A DNA stretch of 53,091 nt from Dehalococcoidia bacterium (GTDB lineage: Bacteria; Chloroflexota; Dehalococcoidia; Lucifugimonadales; SHYT01), in contig SHXZ01000003.1 in the NCBI GenBank assembly GCA_009693045.1, positions 1-53,091 on the forward strand, written 5' to 3'. Numbering within the stretch: position 1 is the first letter of the stretch; each line of letters starts with the position of its first letter. A model generated the notes under the pieces. It saw nothing but the letters and a program-made list of their open reading frames with translations. It was not told where the DNA came from and ran no database searches. Position numbers and translations under genes: made by a program. Shown here in pieces: positions 23,932 through 31,437 of this stretch.

Positions 23932-24606
23932 TCAACTCCCAGCATCGCGTTGAGCCCGCAGCCGCATCAGATAGATGGCCCGCTCCGTTTCCACAACGTC
24001 GGGCGCGAGCTCGTGCACCACACCGAGCGCCCGCGCCGCGAGAAAAATCTGCGCCAGGCGCTCCACCAGGCGGCAGTGCGCCAGCGCCTCCTCCAGCGTC
24101 GCCCCCACAACCGCGAGGCCGTGGTTGCGAAGCAGGACGGCCTTGCGGTCCCCAAGCGCCGTCACGGCCTTGTCGCCCAGGTCACGCGTGCTCGGAAACC
24201 CGTACTCCGCCACCCTCACGCCGCCCCCAAGGTTCACCACCATCTCGTCCACGATGGGCGGTATCTCCAACCCAGCCACGGCGCAGACGCTCGCGTTGAT
24301 GGAATGCGTGTGGACGACCGCCCGCGCGTCGGCCCGCGCCTGGTAGATCGCCACGTGGAGGTTCAGCTCCGAAGACGGCGGGCGCTCCCCCTCAACCGGT
24401 TCCCCCTCAAAGTCCGCCACCACCACGTCGGCGGCGGTCATCCTAGCGTAAGGCAGTCCCATAGGCGTGATCACCACGAGCGGACGGCTGCCGTCGTCAA
24501 CACGGACGCTCACGTTCCCGCTAGAGACGGCCACCAGCCCGAGCCACTCCAGCTCCTTCGCCGCCTCCAACACCTGCCCCCGCTCGCTCAACCATCGTTC
24601 AGACAC
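23932..24606 (-). CDS. class II aldolase/adducin-family protein
   Basis: A 224-residue zinc-dependent aldolase of the fuculose-/ribulose-phosphate aldolase family. The metal ligands are His99 and His101 in VVHTHS and His162 in LLRNHGLAVVG; the probable catalytic Glu80 is in SSELNLH. SSGNVSVR near residue 28 is the phosphate-binding loop. Such enzymes cleave a ketose 1-phosphate to DHAP and an aldehyde. The start is GTG at 24606 behind AGGTG. It is the last gene of a three-gene unit with the FGGY kinase and the dehydrogenase homologue, where it would cleave the kinase product. Confidence 0.85.
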   Translation of the reverse strand: MSERWLSERGQVLEAAKELEWLGLVAVSSGNVSVRVDDGSRPLVVITPMGLPYARMTAADVVVADFEGEPVEGERPPSSELNLHVAIYQARADARAVVHTHSINASVCAVAGLEIPPIVDEMVVNLGGGVRVAEYGFPSTRDLGDKAVTALGDRKAVLLRNHGLAVVGATLEEALAHCRLVERLAQIFLAARALGVVHELAPDVVETERAIYLMRLRAQRDAGS

Positions 24607-24723
24607 GCTGCACCTGTCTCATCCTACCCAGAGCGCCTCCGGCATTCAAAGCACACCTTCCGCTCCCGTCATTCCGGTCGTTTCTCACGACGCATTGCAG
24701 ACTACATGAGCGGTACCGCGGCC

Positions 24724-26229
24724 TCACTCCAGTGAGATCGCCTCCATCGCGTCACGCAGCCTCCGCCAGCGCTCGTACCGCTCATGGTACGCGAGCACCG
24801 CTTTCCCGTCCGTGGCGACCGCCGCCAACCGCGATGCCGCGTTCCGCGCCGCCTCCTCAAGGCTCGCGAAGCCGCCCACAGCCGCCGCGCCCGCCAACGC
24901 CGCCCCGTACGCCGACACGTGCTCCACGCTCGCCAACGCCACCTGCCTGCCGGTCGCCGCCGCGATAATGCCTGCGAGGGGCCCGCTCCGCACCATCCCT
25001 CCACCCAGCGCAAACGCTGAGACCTTGCGACCAGTCACCTTTTCCAGGCGCTCCAAACCCTCGCGGACCGCAAACCCCGTGGACTCCATGAAGGCGCGCG
25101 CCAGCGTGTCGCGGCTTGCCCCAGCGTGGCTTATCGGGACCGGCATCAACAGGCCACCCGTCCGCACACCAAGGCGGCGCATGTTCAGCGGAGCAGGGCC
25201 AAGAAACGCATACGTACCCTCGGTTCCTTCCGTGACCTCAGCCGCCTCCCGCTCCATCCGCCGGAACGCCGCCGCGCCCGCGCCGTACATCGTTCGGGCG
25301 ACCCAGGCGTACGCCGCTCCGGCGTCGCCCAGGTTCACCTCGCTCACCCAGTGTCCCGCCACGGAGTGCAGGCCCACCCACGCGCTCAGGGCGGGGTCAA
25401 AGCGGGGCGAGGCTGTCACGGCCTGCGACGTCATGCTCCACCCGGCCAGCACGCCCATGTCGCCCGGCGCGGCAACGCCCATGCCAAGCAGCCCGCATTG
25501 GGTGTCCGGCCCCGCCGCCACCACCGGCACCCCACGCTTCACACCAAGGTCCGCCGCCGCGGACGCCGTGAGAACCCCAACAATAGCCCCAGAGTCCACC
25601 AGCGGAGGGAACCAGTCGTCGCGCAAGCCAAGCGCGCGCATCAGACACTTCGCCCAGCGCCCCGTCGTCACCTCTAGCAGCCCAGCCTCGCCCGCCAGCG
25701 CCCTTTCTCCCGCCCGCTCTCCCGTCAGACGAAACGCGGCCCAGTCCCCCAGGCTCAGCACGGTATGGATGCGCTCGTACTCCCTGGGACGATGCACCTG
25801 GAACCACCGGAGCTTGGCTGGCGCCATGAAAAACGGCGGCAGGTGGCCGGTGGTGCGGTAGAACGCCTCGCGGTGCTGCTCGTCCTGAGCCGCGCCCTCA
25901 AAGACAGCGCGCAGGTCCGTGTTCGGGGCCAGGTATAGCTCACAACCGTCGCCATCCAGGAACGCCAGTCCTTGGCGCTGGCTTGTCACGCACACTGCCG
26001 CGATGTCCGCCGCCTTGACCGCAGCGACCGTCATCGCCTGCCGCGCCGCCGTGACGATCGCCCGCCAGAGGGCCTCATGGGAAAACTCCCTTGCCAACGA
26101 CCCCGCCCCGCGCGGGGTCTTCACCGGCGTCCAGACCGCGTGAGACGCAAGCGGCGCGCCATCCACACGGGCGACAAGCGCTTTGATGCTGCTGCTGCCC
26201 ACGTCCAGCGCCAGGATGGAGCTACCCAC
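24724..26229 (-). CDS. FGGY-family carbohydrate kinase
   Basis: A 501-residue two-domain kinase. The N-terminal phosphate loop is LALDVGSSSIKALV (residues 6-19), CVTSQRQGLAFLD follows, and the catalytic aspartate lies in AAGPDTQCGLLGMG. The C-terminal domain carries the adenosine-binding ALGGGMVRSGPLAGIIAAATG segment. Family members phosphorylate sugars or polyols (xylulose, fuculose, glycerol, autoinducer-2); which one here cannot be told. The start is GTG at 26229 and overlaps the stop of the upstream dehydrogenase gene by 8 bases, so translation is coupled. The aldolase gene follows 117 bases later. Confidence 0.88.
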   Translation of the reverse strand: MGSSILALDVGSSSIKALVARVDGAPLASHAVWTPVKTPRGAGSLAREFSHEALWRAIVTAARQAMTVAAVKAADIAAVCVTSQRQGLAFLDGDGCELYLAPNTDLRAVFEGAAQDEQHREAFYRTTGHLPPFFMAPAKLRWFQVHRPREYERIHTVLSLGDWAAFRLTGERAGERALAGEAGLLEVTTGRWAKCLMRALGLRDDWFPPLVDSGAIVGVLTASAAADLGVKRGVPVVAAGPDTQCGLLGMGVAAPGDMGVLAGWSMTSQAVTASPRFDPALSAWVGLHSVAGHWVSEVNLGDAGAAYAWVARTMYGAGAAAFRRMEREAAEVTEGTEGTYAFLGPAPLNMRRLGVRTGGLLMPVPISHAGASRDTLARAFMESTGFAVREGLERLEKVTGRKVSAFALGGGMVRSGPLAGIIAAATGRQVALASVEHVSAYGAALAGAAAVGGFASLEEAARNAASRLAAVATDGKAVLAYHERYERWRRLRDAMEAISLE

Positions 26230-27217
26230 GCGCGCGTCCCAGAGCCTTGGCGTTGACGACGCGCGGTGGCGTCTTGCCGTCCAGGAAGCTCAGAACGTCT
26301 TCCACCATGCTCGCCGAGTAGCGCGCGATGGTGCCGTCCGTTGCGCCGCCCAGATGCGGTGTGAGCACCACGTTGGGCAACGTGAGCAGCGGGCTGCTGG
26401 AGGACAGCGGCGCCGAATCAAACACGTCCAGCGCCGCCCCGGCGACGCGGCCTGCCTTCAGCGCGACCACCATCGCCTCGGTGTCCACCAGCCCTGGCGC
26501 GGCGGTGTTCACCAAGAACGCGCTCGGCTTCATCATCGCTAGCTGCGGTGCCCCTAGGAGCGGCCTCCCGTCCGGCGGGTCCGGCGCGTGCAACGTGACC
26601 ACGTCGCTCTGACGAAGCAGCTCGTCCAAAGCCAGCATCGTCACCCCCGGCACAGCCCTGACATACGGGTCGTGCCCGAGCACCGTCATGGAAAAGGCGC
26701 TCCCCAGCGCCGCCACCCTGCGCCCGATGCTCCCCAGCCCGACGATGCCCAGCGTCTTGCCGCCAAGCTCCACGCCGCGCATGGTGATGTACGGCTCAAC
26801 GGGATTCTCCCACTGCCCGGAGCGCACGTACTCGTGCGCCTGCGGGATGCGCCGCGTCAGGGCCAGCATCAGCCCGATGGTCAGCTCCGCCACCGCCTCC
26901 GCGTTGCGCGCCGCCGCGTTCACGACCACAATGCCTCGCTCCGTTGCGGCCTCCACGTCCACGTGGTTCAGCGCCGCGCGGCACACCCCCACGAACCGGA
27001 GCGGCGTGCCTTCTGCAAACACCTCGTCAAACAGGAAGTCCGCCTCAATCAGGAGCACGGCAAAACGTTCGGCGCGGATGCGTTCGGCGAGATCGCGCGG
27101 GTCCCAAAGCCGGCGCGTCTCGGTCCACGGCTCGTAGCACACATCCATCCTCGCGCGCAGCGCCGCGAGCGCTCCGTCCGAGAGCGGCGCAAGGACCAGC
27201 GCCTTCGTTCGACTCAT
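26222..27217 (-). CDS. D-2-hydroxyacid dehydrogenase homologue lacking catalytic Arg and Glu
   Basis: A 331-residue protein with the two Rossmann domains of the phosphoglycerate/formate dehydrogenase family; the NAD site is GIVGLGSIGRRVAALG (residues 157-172), followed by HDP at the cofactor-specificity position. Of the family's catalytic Arg-Glu-His triad only His288 (LTPHLGG) remains: the Arg position in MKP...VNTAAPGLVD is Ala240, and the Glu position in DVFDSAP is Ala269. The fold and cofactor site look intact, so the protein may do a different reaction or act on an unusual substrate. It is the first gene of the kinase/aldolase operon. The ATG at 27217 follows GAGG. Confidence 0.85.
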   Translation of the reverse strand: MSRTKALVLAPLSDGALAALRARMDVCYEPWTETRRLWDPRDLAERIRAERFAVLLIEADFLFDEVFAEGTPLRFVGVCRAALNHVDVEAATERGIVVVNAAARNAEAVAELTIGLMLALTRRIPQAHEYVRSGQWENPVEPYITMRGVELGGKTLGIVGLGSIGRRVAALGSAFSMTVLGHDPYVRAVPGVTMLALDELLRQSDVVTLHAPDPPDGRPLLGAPQLAMMKPSAFLVNTAAPGLVDTEAMVVALKAGRVAGAALDVFDSAPLSSSSPLLTLPNVVLTPHLGGATDGTIARYSASMVEDVLSFLDGKTPPRVVNAKALGRARG

Positions 27218-27261
27218 AGCCTCGGTCCTCTTTCCTGAACCACGTCATCACGAAGTGGGGC

Positions 27262-27435
27262 TTATACCTGTTCTGAGTTACGCGGTTTCCTGCCAGGCCA
27301 AGCTCATCCCGCCATTCTGAGGGAGCGAAGCGACCGAGGAATCTCCACACATTCCGTTACCCGCCCAGATACGCGCGGAGATTCCTCACGGAGTTTACCC
27401 TGACCGGAGCGAACGGACTCAGAATCGCGAGACCA
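27262..27435. repeat. MITE-like repeat, family A, degenerate copy with long hairpin interior
   Basis: Starts with TTATACCTGTTCTGAGTTACG, a recognisable family A end, and contains the ~120-bp hairpin repeat (27309-27430, beginning CCATTCTGAGGGAGCGAAGC and ending GGACTCAGAATCG) that is also present at 40147-40266. No matching right end is visible before hpnE. It fills most of the gap between the dehydrogenase and hopanoid operons. Confidence 0.5.
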
Positions 27436-27489
27436 ATGGGTGAGGCACCTCTGCAAATCAAGACCGCCGTGTTCTCGCAGCAATAGTGC

Positions 27490-28902
27490 TTACCCCGTTG
27501 GGGACGGGCGATCAACCGCCTTGGCCTTTCGCAGCGTTCCCGCCACCGCCTGCGCCGCCTGCTCGCCGCTCCGCACCGCCGACTCCATGGTGGACGGCCA
27601 CCCCGTCTGTGTCCAGTCCCCGGCCAGGAACAGATTCGCGATGGGCGTGCGCTGGCCCGGCCTCAGCGCCTCAGCGCCGGGCTGCGACCGGAACGTGGCG
27701 CCAAGCTGTTTGACCACGATGAAACGCTCTACGTTCGCCTCTCGCGCCCTGGGAAAGAGCTTTGCCATCTCGTCCACAAACAAGTTGCGCAGCGCCTGCT
27801 TCCCCATCGACGCGTACTCCCACGCTCCGCTCAGGGAAATACAGACGTGCTGGCCATACCCGCCTGTTCCCATGATCGCGGACTTGTTGAACACCCACTG
27901 GACCGGGCTGTCCAGAAAGGCCAGGAACTCGTCCTCCATCACCTGCCGGTCATACCAGATGTGGACGCCCACGATGGGCGCCGCCTCCAGGCCTTCAGTT
28001 GAGCTAAAGAACAAATGCCTCGGCCACGGTTCCGGCAGCAGCTTTGGCAGCGCGTTCCACGGGACGGCGCTCACGAACACGTCTCCCTCCAGGCGCTCGC
28101 CGGACGAGAGTTCCACCGCCCGCACCCGGTCGCCCTCAAGGCGGAAACCCGTTACGCCTTGCCCAAGCACCAGCCTTCCTCCGCCCCCTTCCAGCGCGTG
28201 CTGGGCAGCATCGCTGATCAGCTCGGTAAGGCCCACCTTGGCGTAGCCGACCTCTGCGCCTCGCCTGCCCTTAAAGAACGCCTCCTGGAACACCATCGTC
28301 CCCATGAAGGCGCTCACTGCGCTGATGTCGTCGTTCAGCGTCGGCATGGCCACCAGGTTCCAGAACCGCTGGATGGCCCGCTCCCCCTCGCCATGCTTGA
28401 GCAACCACTCCTTGAACGACTGGCGCTCCAGCTCGTCGCGGCGCTGCTCCCGGCCCAGCCGCATCACGCCGAAAAGCACCCGCAGCGTCCTCAGCCGCTC
28501 CCCAAAGCTCAGGTGCTTGTACCGCAGAAACGAGGGCAGCACGTGCAGCGGCGCCGGAAGCCACGAGACGCCGGACAGTTCACTGCGAACACCTCCTTGG
28601 CCCACCACCGGCACCCTAAGCCGTCGCTGTAAGGACGTCTTCTCGGTAACTCCCAACCGGTTCAGGAATCTCCGGTAGGCGGTACAGCACGCCAGGAACA
28701 CGTGCTGGCCGTTGTCCACCTCTTGGCCGGTCTCGTGGTCCACGAACGAGTAGGCCCGACCTCCGAGAAAGGGGCGGCGCTCCACCAACGTCACGGTAAG
28801 CCCCGCGTCCTGAAGGGCAAGCGCAGTGGAAATGCCCGCCAGGCCGCCGCCCGCAACTACGCAGCGGCGCGACGTAGTGAGGAAACCGCGATCTGCAGCC
28901 AT
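27490..28902 (-). CDS. hpnE: hydroxysqualene dehydroxylase HpnE
   Basis: A 470-residue FAD-dependent amine oxidase/desaturase-type enzyme. The N-terminal FAD motif is VVAGGGLAGISTALAL (residues 15-30), followed by LVERRPFLGGRAYSF. The C-terminal FAD loop is LFLAGDWTQTGWPSTMESAVRSG. In the bacterial three-enzyme route it reduces hydroxysqualene, made by HpnC, to squalene. It begins inside the end of hpnD (46-base overlap) and is the last gene of the cluster, so it is translated in step with hpnD. HpnE identity is supported by the immediate hpnC-hpnD-hpnE order; carotenoid desaturase is the alternative on sequence alone. Confidence 0.9.
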   Translation of the reverse strand: MAADRGFLTTSRRCVVAGGGLAGISTALALQDAGLTVTLVERRPFLGGRAYSFVDHETGQEVDNGQHVFLACCTAYRRFLNRLGVTEKTSLQRRLRVPVVGQGGVRSELSGVSWLPAPLHVLPSFLRYKHLSFGERLRTLRVLFGVMRLGREQRRDELERQSFKEWLLKHGEGERAIQRFWNLVAMPTLNDDISAVSAFMGTMVFQEAFFKGRRGAEVGYAKVGLTELISDAAQHALEGGGGRLVLGQGVTGFRLEGDRVRAVELSSGERLEGDVFVSAVPWNALPKLLPEPWPRHLFFSSTEGLEAAPIVGVHIWYDRQVMEDEFLAFLDSPVQWVFNKSAIMGTGGYGQHVCISLSGAWEYASMGKQALRNLFVDEMAKLFPRAREANVERFIVVKQLGATFRSQPGAEALRPGQRTPIANLFLAGDWTQTGWPSTMESAVRSGEQAAQAVAGTLRKAKAVDRPSPTG

Positions 28903-29777
28903 ATGCCCAACGCCAACAGCAGCTTTTCCCGAGAGGAGAGTCTCATGCGCCCCAGGAACACGTTGTAGCCGCGCTCCTCAATCCGGTCCAACACTCGGCT
29001 GTACAGCCGGCCCAGCACCGCGGGGCATGCTCGCGAGCGCCAGGGGAGCATGGGCACAAGCCGCATGCCGCTGGCGAAGTACCCGCGCGCCCGCTCAGCC
29101 TGGAAGCGCATCAGCGCCACGAACGCCTCGTTGAACTCGCCCGCCACAAGTTGTTGCTCCGTGTACCCAAACCGTCGCAGCTCGTCCAGAGGCACGTAGA
29201 TGCGCCCTCGCGCCGCGTCCTCCGGAATATCTCGCATGATGTTCGTCAACTGCATCGCCAGTCCCAGGTCCGCGGCCAGCGGTTCCATCGTCGGGTCCAT
29301 GCCCCCGAAGATGCGCGTGCAGATCAACCCGACCGCCGACGCCACCCGGTAACAGTACGCGCACAGTTCCTCAAACGTCTGGTAGCGGACGACCGTAAGG
29401 TCCATCTCAACGCCGCTCACAATGTCGTCCAGATGTTGCTGCGGCACATGGTACTTGCCGACGGCGTCCGCCAGCGCCGTGAAAACCGGCCCCGAGACCC
29501 GGCCTTGGTATGCTCCCGCAAGATCTCCGCGTACCTCTCCTAGGAGCAGCACCTTTTGTTCCAGTGGCAGCTGCTCGTCCGCAATATCGTCGCACAGGCG
29601 GCAGAACGCGTACACGGCATAGATGGCAAGTCGCTGCGGCTTGGGCAGGGTGATGAACGCGTAGTAGAAGTTCTTGGCAGCGGCCCGCGTAATCTCCTGG
29701 CAATGGGCGTACGCACTCTGGGCGCTTACCGTCCCCGTCGTTCCGCCCTGCACGCCATCCCGTCCCACGCTCGCCAC
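28857..29777 (-). CDS. hpnD: presqualene diphosphate synthase HpnD
   Basis: A 306-residue trans-isoprenyl diphosphate synthase (squalene/phytoene synthase family). The two Mg-binding aspartate motifs are DDIAD (residues 63-67, in CRLCDDIADE) and the DxxxD of NIMRDIPEDAARGRIYVP. HpnD condenses two farnesyl diphosphates to presqualene diphosphate. The start is GTG at 29777, 6 bases after the hpnC stop. Its longer N-terminus (about 20 residues before SAYAHCQ) is not conserved, so the real start may be slightly later. Phytoene synthase is the alternative, but the tandem hpnC and hpnE argue for HpnD. Confidence 0.9.
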   Translation of the reverse strand: MASVGRDGVQGGTTGTVSAQSAYAHCQEITRAAAKNFYYAFITLPKPQRLAIYAVYAFCRLCDDIADEQLPLEQKVLLLGEVRGDLAGAYQGRVSGPVFTALADAVGKYHVPQQHLDDIVSGVEMDLTVVRYQTFEELCAYCYRVASAVGLICTRIFGGMDPTMEPLAADLGLAMQLTNIMRDIPEDAARGRIYVPLDELRRFGYTEQQLVAGEFNEAFVALMRFQAERARGYFASGMRLVPMLPWRSRACPAVLGRLYSRVLDRIEERGYNVFLGRMRLSSREKLLLALGIWLQIAVSSLRRAAA

Positions 29778-29783
29778 CTTCCG

Positions 29784-30686
29784 CTATCCCAAACGCCCAC
29801 GTTTGCTATCCAGGTACGTCCCGAGGAGCAACCAAGCCTTGCGCGCCTTCGTCACCTGGGGGCGCTTCTTCAGAACGTCGTAGCCCTGCTCGCCTATGGC
29901 ATCCAGCACCCGCAGCCCGCCGCGCGAGAACAGCGCCAGGTCAAGCCTGAGCTTGCCTGACACCGTGCCAACCAGCGGCAAGCCCTTGAGGAACAGCTCC
30001 CTAGCGCGCTCCACCTCAAACGCCATCAGTCGTTTGAACTCCGGCGTCGCCACACCCGCCGCAATGGTCTGCTCCGTGCACCCGAAGCGCTCCAGGTCCT
30101 CCAGAGGCAGGTACATGCGGCCCGCCGCATAGTCGCGGCGTACGTCTTGCCAAAAGTTAGCAAGCTGCAGCGCCGTGCACGTGCAGTCTGACAGGCGCCG
30201 GCGCTCCTCGTCCCGATATCCAAAGACGTACAAGACCAGGTGACCCACAGGGTTCGCTGAGTGCTCACAGTAGAACAGCAGGTCCTGATAGGTGGAGTGC
30301 CGCTTGTTCACCTGGTCCATCCGGTTTGCTTGGACCAGCTTCAGGAACGGCTCCTTGGGAATGTTAAACCTTGCAATGGTGTCTTGCAGGGCAACAAGGT
30401 ACGGGCTCTTGGGAGAGCCTCCGTAGCAGCGAAGCAGGTCATGCTCCCATTCAGCCAAGAGCGCCACGCGGTCGCCCTTCGCCTCGTCACCCAGATCGTC
30501 AACGGTGCGGCAAAACACGTAGACGGCCGCCATGAACGAAAGCAGTTCACGCGGCAAGAAGCGCGTGGCTACAGAGAAGTTCTCGTAGTGCGAGCGGGCG
30601 AGCACCAAACACCGGCGATAGGCCTCGTCAACGGTGACCGGGCCTCGTGCCGCCCCTGTTGCCGGCTTGTCACTCACCGCCGCCAT
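29784..30686 (-). CDS. hpnC: hydroxysqualene synthase HpnC
   Basis: A 300-residue member of the squalene/phytoene synthase family. The aspartate motifs are DDLGD (63-67, in FCRTVDDLGDEAKGDR) and NFWQDVRRDYAAGRMYLP, the latter being characteristic of HpnC. It converts presqualene diphosphate to hydroxysqualene, after HpnD and before HpnE. The ATG at 30686 follows GGAG and lies 6 bases after the yjbQ stop, so all four genes from yjbQ to hpnE are tightly packed and probably cotranscribed. Confidence 0.92.
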   Translation of the reverse strand: MAAVSDKPATGAARGPVTVDEAYRRCLVLARSHYENFSVATRFLPRELLSFMAAVYVFCRTVDDLGDEAKGDRVALLAEWEHDLLRCYGGSPKSPYLVALQDTIARFNIPKEPFLKLVQANRMDQVNKRHSTYQDLLFYCEHSANPVGHLVLYVFGYRDEERRRLSDCTCTALQLANFWQDVRRDYAAGRMYLPLEDLERFGCTEQTIAAGVATPEFKRLMAFEVERARELFLKGLPLVGTVSGKLRLDLALFSRGGLRVLDAIGEQGYDVLKKRPQVTKARKAWLLLGTYLDSKRGRLG

Positions 30687-30692
30687 CCGCAG

Positions 30693-31136
30693 CTACTCCC
30701 CTACCACCTGCACTATCACTTCTCTGTTGCGGGGGCTGTCCAGTTCCAGCAAAAAGACGCTCTGCCATTGTCCTACGCAAGCCTCTCCTGCCATGACGGG
30801 TATTGTTTGGCTCGCGCCGAGCAAAAGGTGCTGACAGTGAGCGTGACCGTTTGACGGCTCGTTGGCCGTCATGTTGACGGTGCGGATGCTGAAGTCATTG
30901 TGTTTATAGTAGTCCTTGCGCGGAGCAAAGGCCTCCAGCCGCTGCTTCATGTCCTCAAGCAGCAGCGGCTCGTTCTCGTTAATGACCACCGCCGCCGTGG
31001 TGTGACGCGAGTACACGACCAACAGACCATCCTGCACTCCCGTCTCGGCGAGGAAGTCCTTAACCTGCCGCGTTATGTCTATGAATTGCGGCGCTTCTTT
31101 CGTCAGAAACTTCAGCGTCTTCACGTAGCTCTTCAT
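30693..31136 (-). CDS. yjbQ: YjbQ/UPF0047 family protein
   Basis: A 147-residue single-domain protein. Family hallmarks are SRHTTAAVVINENEP, the histidine-rich SNGHAHCQHLLLG, and GQWQSVFLLELDSPRNREV. E. coli YjbQ has weak thiamine phosphate synthase activity but the true role is unknown. The ATG at 31136 fits the usual family length; the frame continues upstream to 31193 without a ribosome binding site. It sits inside the hopanoid cluster between shc and hpnC, 6 bases ahead of hpnC, so it is cotranscribed with squalene-forming genes. No published link to hopanoids is known to me. Confidence 0.85.
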   Translation of the reverse strand: MKSYVKTLKFLTKEAPQFIDITRQVKDFLAETGVQDGLLVVYSRHTTAAVVINENEPLLLEDMKQRLEAFAPRKDYYKHNDFSIRTVNMTANEPSNGHAHCQHLLLGASQTIPVMAGEACVGQWQSVFLLELDSPRNREVIVQVVGE

Positions 31137-31238
31137 CCCACTCGCTTTCCGGACGGCCTGGATGTCCCGTTCTTTCGGTCGGTGAGCTTGCATGTTTGCT
31201 TGGTAACCACCATCGCTTACTCCTGCAGTCGAATGGGC

Positions 31239-31434
31239 CTATACCAGTTCTGCGTTATGGTGATAGGTAACAGCTTCAACCTCTACCACTCCCCCCTCTC
31301 CCTTCAGAGCCTATCCTGAGCGAAGCCGAAGGAAGAGGGGCGCTGAAAGTCACCTGGCAGTCAAAACTTCCTGGGGATGAGGTCCGCGAGCGACCACGAC
31401 TCGTGTATTCTGCCACCTTCACTCAGAGTTTCGC
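31239..31434. mobile_element. MITE-like repeat, family A, copy 2
   Basis: About 196 bases between shc and yjbQ. The left end TATACCAGTTCTGCGTTATG and the right end CACCTTCACTCAGAGTTT correspond to the ends of the 7.3 and 40.1 kb copies. It carries the 27-bp motif (31306-31332) inside a CCCCTCTCCC...AAGAGGGGC hairpin. It ends 4 bases before the shc stop codon. Except for this repeat, the 300-base gap holds nothing else I can identify. Confidence 0.55.
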
Positions 31435-31437
31435 CAG

